This document shows, one piece after another, positions 1 through 6,113 of a stretch of DNA of 8,235 nucleotides. The stretch comes from Anaerolineales bacterium (lineage in GTDB: Bacteria > Chloroflexota > Anaerolineae > Anaerolineales > Villigracilaceae), in assembly GCA_016928525.1 (NCBI GenBank), contig JAFGKO010000184.1, positions 1 through 8,235 on the forward strand, given 5' to 3'. The notes beneath the pieces were generated by a model. The model did no database searches. It had not been told where the DNA came from and saw only the letters and a program-made list of their open reading frames with translations. How positions within the stretch are numbered: position 1 is the stretch's first letter; the number at the start of each line of letters is the position of its first letter. Both the position numbers and the translations under genes were made by a program.

Positions 1-7
1 CCATATC

Positions 8-60
8 AACACAGAGAACCGGACGCGGTTGAACGCGGATCGGATGGATGGACGCGGATT
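8..60 (+). repeat. Degenerate CGCGGAT-type intergenic repeat, left copy
   Basis: Three near-copies of one short unit follow each other: GACGCGG (22-28), AACGCGGAT (32-40) and GACGCGGAT (51-59), preceded by an ACACAGAGAAC stretch. It is non-coding and lies just past the stop of the EVE gene. I remember this 'acagaga...acgcggat...' pattern as dispersed intergenic debris in Chloroflexota and some other phyla; that is recall, not a search. A related stretch in opposite orientation lies on the other side of the EVE gene at about 740-795. Confidence 0.5.
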
Positions 61-88
61 TTTTTACAGATCAAACAGTACCGGGCTG

Positions 89-559
89 CTATGATCGGCT
101 CGTTACCCCGGCTGCTTCCAGGATCTTCTGATAATCTTCTTCGGGCAACCGTCTCACCCCACCCTGGAAATGAGCGCCCCAATTATCTTTATTGGTGATA
201 AAACCCAGCTCTTCCTTGATCTCCCTCACCGGGACGCCAAGAGGCCAGGGGTCGGTTTCCGTAAGGCGCACCCCGAAGTAATGGAAGACAAACCTACCAC
301 CATGAGAATATTTTTCTTGTTCCTCGGGGCCGAGTTCATAATATTCAGAGGCCGCCGTGGCAGTCCCACAAAATACCTTTTCTTTTCCCGCCAGGTAAAA
401 CACAATCTTATCGCCTCTGGCAATCTGATACCTGTTCGGCGTGTTTTCCCCTAATCCCCAAAATTCATCCTGCATGCGCTGCTCGAAAATACAGCGCGCA
501 GAGAGTTCTTCTACTTTCGATTTCCCTTTTTGGGCGGAAAAGATCCAATGATTCATCAT
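89..559 (-). CDS. EVE-domain (PUA-like fold) protein, putative modified-base reader
   Basis: This 156-aa soluble protein is almost entirely one EVE domain. The family signs are the N-terminal HWIF (residues 4-7), RGDKIVFY (48-55) forming the core strand, GTATAAS (65-71), and the C-terminal block from F120-I-T-N-K through W127-G-A-H to GGVRRLPEEDYQKI (133-146). EVE domains belong to the PUA/YTH-like superfamily. They are known or predicted to bind modified bases in DNA or RNA, and they are often fused to or encoded beside modification-dependent restriction enzymes. No nuclease domain is attached here, so this would be a stand-alone reader. An AGGAG Shine-Dalgarno at 564-568 lies 4 nt from the first ATG and 7 nt from the second (554-556). 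The second gives the family-typical MNHWIF start and is probably the real one. The gene has its own TATAAT box about 85 bp upstream. A functional tie to the adenine methylase about 5.5 kb away is possible but unproven. Confidence 0.8.
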   Translation of the reverse strand: MMNHWIFSAQKGKSKVEELSARCIFEQRMQDEFWGLGENTPNRYQIARGDKIVFYLAGKEKVFCGTATAASEYYELGPEEQEKYSHGGRFVFHYFGVRLTETDPWPLGVPVREIKEELGFITNKDNWGAHFQGGVRRLPEEDYQKILEAAGVTSRS

Positions 560-563
560 TTTT

Positions 564-568
564 CTCCT
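564..568 (-). promoter_or_regulatory. Shine-Dalgarno AGGAG of the EVE gene
   Basis: Read on the minus strand, AGGAG is followed by AAAA and the tandem ATGATG. The spacing is 4 nt to the first ATG and 7 nt to the second. The usual optimum favours the second ATG, so the protein probably starts at MNHWIF. Confidence 0.6.
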
Positions 569-644
569 GTAGATTCTAGGGCGTCTAACATGTGATGGTG
601 GTTCTGCTTCTATCCTCTATGCCTGGTTCACATCGAGCATATCT

Positions 645-650
645 ATTATA
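645..650 (-). promoter_or_regulatory. Probable promoter -10 box (TATAAT) of the EVE gene
   Basis: The minus strand reads CTATATAATAG, with a perfect TATAAT at 650-645. No good -35 lies at 17 bp spacing (ACCTGC at 673-668); a weak TTCACC sits at 20 bp (676-671). The predicted start near 638 gives a leader of roughly 80 nt before the EVE start codon. Expression from here would be independent of the gene at 852-1235. Confidence 0.45.
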
Positions 651-699
651 TAGGGAAATGTTGGCGCGCAGGTGAATACAGACTCGAGCATCCACGTTG

Positions 700-720
700 G
701 GGCGGGTCTGAGACCCGCCC
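700..720. repeat. GC-rich perfect palindrome GGGCGGGTCT-G-AGACCCGCCC
   Basis: Two 10-bp arms (700-709 and 711-720) are exact reverse complements around a single G at 710. As RNA this would form an 8-bp GC stem with a five-base CUGAG loop. No T-run follows on either strand, so it is not a canonical intrinsic terminator, although it might slow polymerase between the 127-aa gene and the EVE gene. I remember near-identical 'GGGCGGGTCT..AGACCCGCCC' elements as multi-copy intergenic repeats in Chloroflexota; that is recall only. Confidence 0.55.
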
Positions 721-739
721 GTACGAGGCGCTTTCCGCC

Positions 740-795
740 ACAGAGGAGCGCAGATTGGCGCAGATCATAGTACGCGGATCCACGCGCGTTCATCC
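740..795 (-). repeat. Degenerate CGCGGAT/GCGCAGAT-type intergenic repeat, right copy
   Basis: GCGCAGAT occurs twice in direct repeat with a 10-bp period (748-755 and 758-765). It is followed by ACGCGGAT (772-779) and CACGCGCGTTCATCC. On the minus strand this reads GGATGAACGCG...CCGCG...ATCTGCGCC, which resembles the left-hand element at 8-60 in inverted orientation. An 85-codon open frame across this region (617-874, minus) consists of the repeats and the palindrome and has no protein-like character, so I treat the region as non-coding. With the palindrome at 700-720, it fills most of the gap from 560 to 851. Confidence 0.5.
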
Positions 796-851
796 TTTCT
801 TTCGAGGATGCGGGGGGAATGTTACTTGAAATCCTCCGGGCTGACAAAACC

Positions 852-1235
852 CTATTCCGCCCGCCAGGTCTCATAGACTCTGGCCTTCTGCTCCTCCCAG
901 AACTGGCGCTTCTCTTCAGGAGAGTCGTCCTGCAGCAGACCTAGTTCCTTCGCCAAGGTATAAAATCCCTCGCCTGGTTCACCGCTGACGCCCACCGCCA
1001 TAGCGCTCAACATCGGGCGACCCTTCCGGACTTCATCTTCCGAAATCTCGCCGAGGATGATACCCAACTCGTGGGCCATGTAGTTGCCACTCGATGGCAA
1101 CCCCATCATCTTTGCGATCACCTGGTAGGTGACCAGGCCATGGTATTGGGCTGCCATGATCAGCTCGTGGGTGACAAAGTGGTATATTGTTTGGCCTCGG
1201 TATTTACCAGAAAGTTGAGGATTTACTTGCTCCAT
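852..1235 (-). CDS. Uncharacterised 127-aa protein, possible winged-helix fold
   Basis: I cannot name this family with confidence. The N-terminal half (residues 10-65) is predicted helical and contains VTYQVIAKMMGLPSSG (35-50), which reads like a helix-turn-helix or the 'Y..IA..lG' region of MGMT/ATL-type winged helices. It is followed by GRPMLSAMAV (72-81) and GEPGEGFYTLAKELG (85-99). The pairing of P-L-[ST]-A-[LM]-x-V with G-x-PG-x-GF is one I remember from small hypothetical proteins, some near restriction genes, but I cannot cite a family. The C-terminus (103-127) is charged and helical. There is no signal peptide or membrane segment, so it is cytoplasmic. A Shine-Dalgarno AAAGGA (1251-1246) lies 10 nt before the ATG. 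The gap to the upstream lipoprotein stop is only 33 bp, so co-transcription is likely, although this gene is clearly richer in GC than the lipoprotein gene. Confidence 0.7.
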   Translation of the reverse strand: MEQVNPQLSGKYRGQTIYHFVTHELIMAAQYHGLVTYQVIAKMMGLPSSGNYMAHELGIILGEISEDEVRKGRPMLSAMAVGVSGEPGEGFYTLAKELGLLQDDSPEEKRQFWEEQKARVYETWRAE

Positions 1236-1268
1236 AACGTCACAATCCTTTCTGCGTGAAAAATTTTA

Positions 1269-2531
1269 TTATTTCTCAATAGAAACATAATAAAGCACGA
1301 CTGTATTTTCGCAGTTATTAAAATAGTTGTAATTTCCAACGATCCTGTTTATTGTGGCTTCAAGCATTACTTCTTCGCCACCGGAAATTACAATACCCAC
1401 ATCATAGGGAACTCCAGATACGATCACACAAAAATCAGTGAAGTTAAATATCCAAGGTGACCAGGGACCGCTAACAATGACTCTTCCCTTATCATCAACG
1501 TTACCCACGACCACAGATTGCCGCACCGTTCTGCCAATAATTTCTGAAGTATACTTATTAAACTGCAGTTCGGTCATCGAATTGTAATTATCATAGATTG
1601 TTTCAAGCAGAATGGGGGGAATCGGGGTTCGGGTAGGTACGAGGGTGGCAGTCGGAACAGGTGTCCGGGAGGGAGTAGGAGTTGGAGAGAGTGTTATTGT
1701 AGGCGTCAAGCTGGGTACAGGAGTTGGAACGAGAGGGATCATATCAATTGTTTGATCCAGTGTTCCGAGAGAGGAGAAGACCCAATAGTAATTGGCCGGG
1801 TCAATTAATAGCCATGATCCATCAGCATTTTTCCCATAAACAGGAAGAATATCTCCACTCACGCCTCCAGAAACAACCTTGTACTCGGTGCCCGGTCCAG
1901 AGCGAATGTTTGCACTTTGATCAAGTGTAAAGGTAGCTAAAGGCAAAGAGGTGCTCGTAGCTGTGGGAGAAGCTGTGTAAGTTGGTGTAGGCTCCAGTGT
2001 AGCAGTTGATGTATCGGTAGGAACTAGAGTTTTCGAAGGAATAGGAGTGTTGGTTGGCTTGTTGGTAAGTTTTTGAATTATATTGGGGTCTGTTAAGTAC
2101 AAGGAAAATCCAAGAAACCGGTTGAAATCATCTATTGTTGCTTCGAACTCAAGATATAAATTCCTAGGAACATCTTCGGTGGAAATGCCTTTTAGATACA
2201 CAGATCGGAAAGATTTTTGGCCGATATCCAAATAGAGTGTATCTTCATCTCCTCCTGAGACCTTGCCAATCCAATGAATTCTTGTGCCCTTGAGTCTATC
2301 AATATAAGCATCAAAATCATTATCACTTAAGGAATCGTACTGAGATTCGATCTGCTCGAAAGATAGCTCTGTATTGACTGTTAAGGTTTGAGGAATTGCT
2401 GTGGGTGATTGGGTTTTACTTGTTGATGGGGTAACTGAACTACCTGAACCGATACATGCGCAAATAGTCAACATGAGGCTGGACACAATCAGTAAAGAAG
2501 GAGTTATTTTTTTAAAGGATTTTGTGATCAT
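1269..2531 (-). CDS. Secreted lipoprotein: SH3b domain between two copies of a duplicated domain
   Basis: A 420-aa extracytoplasmic lipoprotein. MITKSFKK is followed by a hydrophobic core (9-23) and the lipobox-like I23-C-A-C26, so Cys26 is the likely acylated residue. The order after that is a Ser/Thr/Pro stalk (27-50), domain A (about 56-155), a Pro/Thr spacer (157-199), a bacterial SH3 domain (about 200-258, with SANIRSGPGTEYKVV at 206-220 and a closing YYWVFSSLG), a second Pro/Thr spacer (266-306) and domain B (about 308-418). Domains A and B share 'I-x3-Y-x-S...F-x2-Y...G' and an '[FL]EATI' strand, so they look like an internal duplication. Bacterial SH3 domains usually bind cell-wall or other surface ligands; I see no catalytic motif. 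AAGGGG (2543-2538) lies 6 nt before the ATG. Composition is AT-rich (24 of 60 G/C at 2341-2400), unlike its neighbours. It is transcribed divergently from the defence operon and is probably unrelated to it. Confidence 0.8.
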   Translation of the reverse strand: MITKSFKKITPSLLIVSSLMLTICACIGSGSSVTPSTSKTQSPTAIPQTLTVNTELSFEQIESQYDSLSDNDFDAYIDRLKGTRIHWIGKVSGGDEDTLYLDIGQKSFRSVYLKGISTEDVPRNLYLEFEATIDDFNRFLGFSLYLTDPNIIQKLTNKPTNTPIPSKTLVPTDTSTATLEPTPTYTASPTATSTSLPLATFTLDQSANIRSGPGTEYKVVSGGVSGDILPVYGKNADGSWLLIDPANYYWVFSSLGTLDQTIDMIPLVPTPVPSLTPTITLSPTPTPSRTPVPTATLVPTRTPIPPILLETIYDNYNSMTELQFNKYTSEIIGRTVRQSVVVGNVDDKGRVIVSGPWSPWIFNFTDFCVIVSGVPYDVGIVISGGEEVMLEATINRIVGNYNYFNNCENTVVLYYVSIEK

Positions 2532-2603
2532 GCTTTTCCCCTTATAAAAAACAATGTCCAGATCGGATAGAGGCTCATAACTTCCTAGATTTCTTCAACT
2601 TTC

Positions 2604-2609
2604 ATTATA
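2604..2609 (-). promoter_or_regulatory. Probable -10 box (TATAAT) of the leftward lipoprotein promoter
   Basis: The minus strand reads GTACTATAATGAA with a perfect TATAAT at 2609-2604. The -35 is poor: CTCCTT (2632-2627) at 17 bp, or TTACTC (2635-2630) at 20 bp. The predicted leader is about 65 nt to the ATG at 2531. This box lies 35 bp from the palindrome at 2644-2663, so one DNA-binding protein could affect both directions. Confidence 0.45.
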
Positions 2610-2643
2610 GTACAGAAATCTGGAAAAAGGAGTAACTCTGTCT

Positions 2644-2663
2644 GATCTTGTCAAGACAAGATC
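2644..2663. promoter_or_regulatory. Perfect 9-2-9 palindrome, candidate operator
   Basis: GATCTTGTCAAGACAAGATC consists of two exact 9-bp inverted arms around AA. It covers the -35 zone of the rightward promoter whose TATAAT is at 2674-2679. A third half-site AGACAAGTTC (2686-2695) matches the right half AGACAAGATC (2654-2663) at 9 of 10 positions, 32 bp away (about three helical turns) and on the predicted start site. A further inverted pair, TGTCTGAT (2639-2646) and ATCAGACA (2683-2690), frames the promoter. The likely role is a binding site for a dimeric regulator of the PLD-SNF2/methylase operon. No candidate regulator gene adjoins it except possibly the 127-aa protein. No T-run follows, so a terminator is unlikely. 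Confidence 0.55.
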
Positions 2664-2679
2664 CAACACAAGTTATAAT
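2648..2679 (+). promoter_or_regulatory. Promoter of the PLD-SNF2 / methylase operon
   Basis: There is a perfect -10 TATAAT at 2674-2679. A TTGTCA resembling a -35 lies at 2648-2653, but the 20-bp spacing is long. At the standard 17 bp only TCAAGA (2651-2656) is present, which suggests activator dependence or a weak basal promoter. The predicted start near 2686 leaves a leader of about 30 nt. A short AAGG (2707-2710) serves as ribosome-binding site 7 nt before the ATG at 2718. Confidence 0.55.
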
Positions 2680-2717
2680 AGTATCAGACAAGTTCAGCAT
2701 TTCACCAAGGAATTGCC

Positions 2718-5700
2718 ATGCCGCAAATATTTGACAATATCGAATTAGTCCTGATGCCAACATTGAAGAGTACCATAAAGCTCTCTTACCGGGCTGATTT
2801 TTGCGTGGGGTATTTCAACCTGCGGGGTTGGAAACATCTGCAAGATGAAATTGAGGCCTGGCCAGGCGGCGAAGGCAACTGTGTGCGTTTGTTGATCGGG
2901 ATGCAGCGCCCGCCCGAAGACTCTCTCAGGGAATTGGTCAGCCTGACCCCAGATAAACAGATGATAGATCTACAGACCGCCTCCCGGCTAAAAAAGCAAC
3001 TGGCAGAAGATTTGCGCACGCAGTTAACCTTTGGCGCGCCAAATAATTCTGATGAAATTGCCTTGCGCCGTTTAGCCGAACAATTACGCACGAAAAAAGT
3101 GATTGCCAGGCTCTATTTACGGCATCCTCTCCATGCAAAATTATATCTATTGTATCGTGATGATCCCATTAACCCCATCGTAGCCTATCTGGGTAGCAGC
3201 AATCTCACCTTTTCAGGGTTATCTAACCAGGGTGAACTCAACGTGGATGTCTTGGATATAGATGCAGGGAGCAAATTGTCCCGCTGGTTCGAAGACCGAT
3301 GGAATGACAATTTCTGTGTGGATATTTCCAAAGAATTGGTTCAGATTATTGATGAAAGTTGGGCCAGGGAAGACCCGCTCCCACCTTATCATATTTACCT
3401 AAAGATGGCTTACCACCTTTCCCAGGAGGCTCGTACCGGAGTCAGTGAATTCCGTATCCCCGGCGACCTGAAGAATATCCTATTTGATTTTCAAGCTGCA
3501 GCAGTGAAAATCGCTGCCCACCATATTCACAAGCGGGGCGGGGTATTGGTGGGAGATGTCGTGGGATTGGGCAAGACCCTGGTTGGCACAGCCATCTCCC
3601 GGATTTTTGACGAAGACTTAGGATATGATACGTTGATCATTTGCCCCAAAAACCTGGCGAAGATGTGGCAGAGTTACTGCGACCAATACCGGCTGCGGGC
3701 AAAGGTGCTCTCGATCAGCAAAGTATTGAATGAGTTGCCCGATCTACGTCGCTACCGGTTGGTCATCATTGATGAAAGCCACAACCTGCGCAACCGTGAA
3801 GGGCGTCGCTATAAAGCCATCCAGGAGTACATCCAGAAGAATGAAAGCAAGGTGGTTTTACTGACCGCCACGCCATACAATAAAACTTACCTGGACCTCT
3901 CCAGCCAACTGAGGCTCTTTTTACCCGACGATCAGAAATTGAGCGTGCGCCCTGAGAAACTCTTGCGAGAGATGGGCTTGATCGAGTTTATCCGCCTACA
4001 CCAGGCAGATACCCGCTCCATCGCCGCCTTTGAGAAAAGCGCTTTCGCAGAAGACTGGCAAGAATTGATGCGTCTATACATGGTACGGCGGACGCGCAGC
4101 TTTATCAAGAGCAATTACGCTGAAACAGATCTAGAGAACGGTCGCAAGTTCCTGAGCTTCCCGGATGGCAGAAGGTCTTATTTCCCCAACCGAACGCCCA
4201 GGAGGGTTAGTTTTCCTATAGATGATCAGGATCCAAACGACCAGTACGCCCGTCTTTACGCCGAGGATGTCGTTGATACCATTAATCAATTAAACCTGCC
4301 CCGTTATGGCTTGGGAAACTATGTAAAAAACACCCTGCCTCTTGCCCCCACCCCGGCTGAAAAGAAAATATTGGCGAACCTCTCCCAAGCTGGTCGCAGA
4401 TTGATGGGTTTCTCACGAACCAACCTGTTCAAACGCCTGGAGAGCAGCGGGTACGCTTTTCAACTTTCTATCGAGAGGCATATCCTGCGGAATTACGTCT
4501 TCCTATATGCCCTCCAGAATAATCTATCCCTCCCGATCGGAACTCAAGATTCATCGCTGCTAGATTCTCGTTTCAGCGACGCCGACAAAGATGCTGACCT
4601 GGGAGATGTCTATGATCCCCTGGTAGAAGTAGACGAGGAAGAACCAGAGACCGAACCCCTGGTAGATCACATATCCCGGTTATTGCGCAGTGAAGCTGCC
4701 TTTCAACAACGGGCAGCCGAGGTTTATAAGTTGTACACCACCCAATTCCGCAAACGGTTCGATTGGGTGCGTCCTGGCTTTTTTCAACAGGAACTGGCCG
4801 AACACTTGGCCGAAGATGCCTATGCGCTGCTTGAGGTTTTACGATGTTGCGGCGATTGGGATCCATTGCGGGATGCAAAACTGCACGCGCTGAGAATGTT
4901 GTTGACAGTAGAATATCCCCAACAAAAGGTGATCGTCTTCACCCAATTCGCAGACACGGTTCATTACCTGGAGGAACAATTACAGGAAATTCCCGCCTTG
5001 ATGGGGGTGACTGGTGACAGCGAAGATCCGACTGGCCTGGCTTGGAGATTCAGCCCGATGAGCAACGACAAACGCCAGGAAATTACGCCAGAAAATGAAC
5101 TGCGCGTTTTGATCGCCACCGACGTGCTCAGCGAGGGGCAGAACTTGCAAGATTGCGCCGTGGTGGTTAATTATGATCTGCCCTGGGCGATTATTCGACT
5201 GATCCAACGCGCTGGACGCGTCGATCGCATCGGCCAGCAGGCGGACCAGATTTTTTGCCACACTTTTCTGCCCGCCGAAGGCGTTGAGCGAATCATCAGG
5301 CTGCGTGACCGGGTGCGCCAGCGACTGAAAGAAAATGCCGAAGTGGTAGGGACAGACGAGGTATTTTTCGAAGACGACACCGATAACCAAGCCATCCTCA
5401 ACCTGTATAATGAAAAAGCCGGCATCCTGGATGGGGATGAAGATGAAACCGAAATAGATCTATCTTCCTACGCTTTTCAAATCTGGAAGAACGCTACAGA
5501 AGCTAATCCTGCCCTGAAGAAAACCATCCCCGACCTGCCAGATGTCTCCTTTTCCGCCCGCGCCTACCTGCCCACCCCCGAGGAACCCTGTGGGGCGCTG
5601 GTTTACTTACGCACCGGAGAAGGCAACGACGCCCTGGCCTGGATTGACCCGGCGGGGGAGAGCGTGACCGAATCGCAGTTCACCATCCTGCGGGCGGCCG

Positions 5701-6110
5701 CCTGTCCGCCGGATACGCCAGCCCTGCCGCGCAGCCCGGAACATCACGAGCTGGTGGTCCAGGGCATTCAGCATATTGCCCAGGTGGAAAGCACTATAGG
5801 AGGGCAACTGGGACGGCCATCCGGGGCTCGTTTTCGTACTTACGAACGACTGAAAAACTACGCGACCCAGGTGCGGGGCATGTTGTGGGATACCCAGGAA
5901 TTGCACCGGGCGATTGACCAGATCTACCAGCACCCCTTGCGCCAGTCCGCAGTGGATACGCTCAACCGCCAACTGCGCTCCGGGATCGCTGATGAAGACT
6001 TGGCCTCGTTGGTCGTCAGCCTCTACAACGAAGACCGATTGTGCCTGGTGAGTGAGGCGCCCCAGACCATCGAACCGCGCATCATCTGTTCATTGGGGTT
6101 GCAGGAGTGA
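2718..6110 (+). CDS. PLD-nuclease / SNF2-type helicase fusion protein (DrmD-like), restriction or defence translocase
   Basis: A complete 1130-aa cytoplasmic protein. Residues 1-215 form a phospholipase D-like domain with one HKD half-site: H139-A-K141, D148/D149 and G159-S-S-N162. A single half normally means the active site is completed by dimerisation. Residues about 250-870 form an SF2/SNF2 motor: Walker A GDVVGLGKT (279-287), DESH box (352-355), motif III LTATP (382-386), motif IV VIVFTQFADT (738-747), motif V ATDVLSEGQNLQ (800-811) and motif VI QRAGRVDRIGQ (830-840). A long helical insert (about 500-730) containing an acidic stretch (620-648) separates the two RecA lobes. Residues 880-1130 match nothing I can name. 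Such enzymes move along double-stranded DNA; the PLD head is the likely cutting part. Followed after 3 bp by a DNA methylase, it is inferred to be the restriction/translocation arm of a modification-based phage-defence system. In class 1 DISARM the SNF2 protein (DrmD) and PLD protein (DrmC) are separate. G/C rises from 27 of 60 at 2761-2820 to 42 of 60 at 5641-5700. Confidence 0.88.
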   Translation: MPQIFDNIELVLMPTLKSTIKLSYRADFCVGYFNLRGWKHLQDEIEAWPGGEGNCVRLLIGMQRPPEDSLRELVSLTPDKQMIDLQTASRLKKQLAEDLRTQLTFGAPNNSDEIALRRLAEQLRTKKVIARLYLRHPLHAKLYLLYRDDPINPIVAYLGSSNLTFSGLSNQGELNVDVLDIDAGSKLSRWFEDRWNDNFCVDISKELVQIIDESWAREDPLPPYHIYLKMAYHLSQEARTGVSEFRIPGDLKNILFDFQAAAVKIAAHHIHKRGGVLVGDVVGLGKTLVGTAISRIFDEDLGYDTLIICPKNLAKMWQSYCDQYRLRAKVLSISKVLNELPDLRRYRLVIIDESHNLRNREGRRYKAIQEYIQKNESKVVLLTATPYNKTYLDLSSQLRLFLPDDQKLSVRPEKLLREMGLIEFIRLHQADTRSIAAFEKSAFAEDWQELMRLYMVRRTRSFIKSNYAETDLENGRKFLSFPDGRRSYFPNRTPRRVSFPIDDQDPNDQYARLYAEDVVDTINQLNLPRYGLGNYVKNTLPLAPTPAEKKILANLSQAGRRLMGFSRTNLFKRLESSGYAFQLSIERHILRNYVFLYALQNNLSLPIGTQDSSLLDSRFSDADKDADLGDVYDPLVEVDEEEPETEPLVDHISRLLRSEAAFQQRAAEVYKLYTTQFRKRFDWVRPGFFQQELAEHLAEDAYALLEVLRCCGDWDPLRDAKLHALRMLLTVEYPQQKVIVFTQFADTVHYLEEQLQEIPALMGVTGDSEDPTGLAWRFSPMSNDKRQEITPENELRVLIATDVLSEGQNLQDCAVVVNYDLPWAIIRLIQRAGRVDRIGQQADQIFCHTFLPAEGVERIIRLRDRVRQRLKENAEVVGTDEVFFEDDTDNQAILNLYNEKAGILDGDEDETEIDLSSYAFQIWKNATEANPALKKTIPDLPDVSFSARAYLPTPEEPCGALVYLRTGEGNDALAWIDPAGESVTESQFTILRAAACPPDTPALPRSPEHHELVVQGIQHIAQVESTIGGQLGRPSGARFRTYERLKNYATQVRGMLWDTQELHRAIDQIYQHPLRQSAVDTLNRQLRSGIADEDLASLVVSLYNEDRLCLVSEAPQTIEPRIICSLGLQE
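6103..6107 (+). promoter_or_regulatory. Shine-Dalgarno AGGAG of the methylase, abutting the helicase stop
   Basis: AGGAG sits inside the last codons of the helicase gene, directly before its TGA (6108-6110) and 6 nt ahead of the methylase ATG at 6114. Such an arrangement usually gives translational coupling, which would keep methylase and translocase output in proportion. Confidence 0.7.
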
Positions 6111-6113
6111 GCC

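Noticed and set aside
170..454. 94-codon plus-strand open frame
   Set aside because: It lies antisense inside the EVE gene, which has clear family motifs and a good ribosome-binding site on the other strand.
617..874. 85-codon minus-strand open frame between the EVE gene and the 127-aa gene
   Set aside because: It is built from the repeats and the GC palindrome, overlaps the end of the 127-aa gene, and its Arg/Ala/Pro-rich translation has no protein-like pattern.
1236..1268. Separate promoter or terminator between the lipoprotein and the 127-aa gene
   Set aside because: The 33-bp gap is AT-rich but shows no hairpin plus T-run and no -35/-10 pair with proper spacing.
1600..2060. Pro/Thr-coding stretches of the lipoprotein taken as a CRISPR or tandem DNA repeat
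   Set aside because: The repetition is low-complexity Pro/Thr codons without regular unit length or spacers; it encodes protein stalks.
2639..2690. Inverted pair TGTCTGAT/ATCAGACA read as a transcription terminator hairpin
   Set aside because: The loop would be long, there is no T-run, and the pair encloses a consensus TATAAT, so a promoter/operator reading fits better.
4980..5390. 136-codon minus-strand open frame
   Set aside because: It is a shadow of the helicase motif V/VI region, and the forward frame carries the conserved motor motifs.
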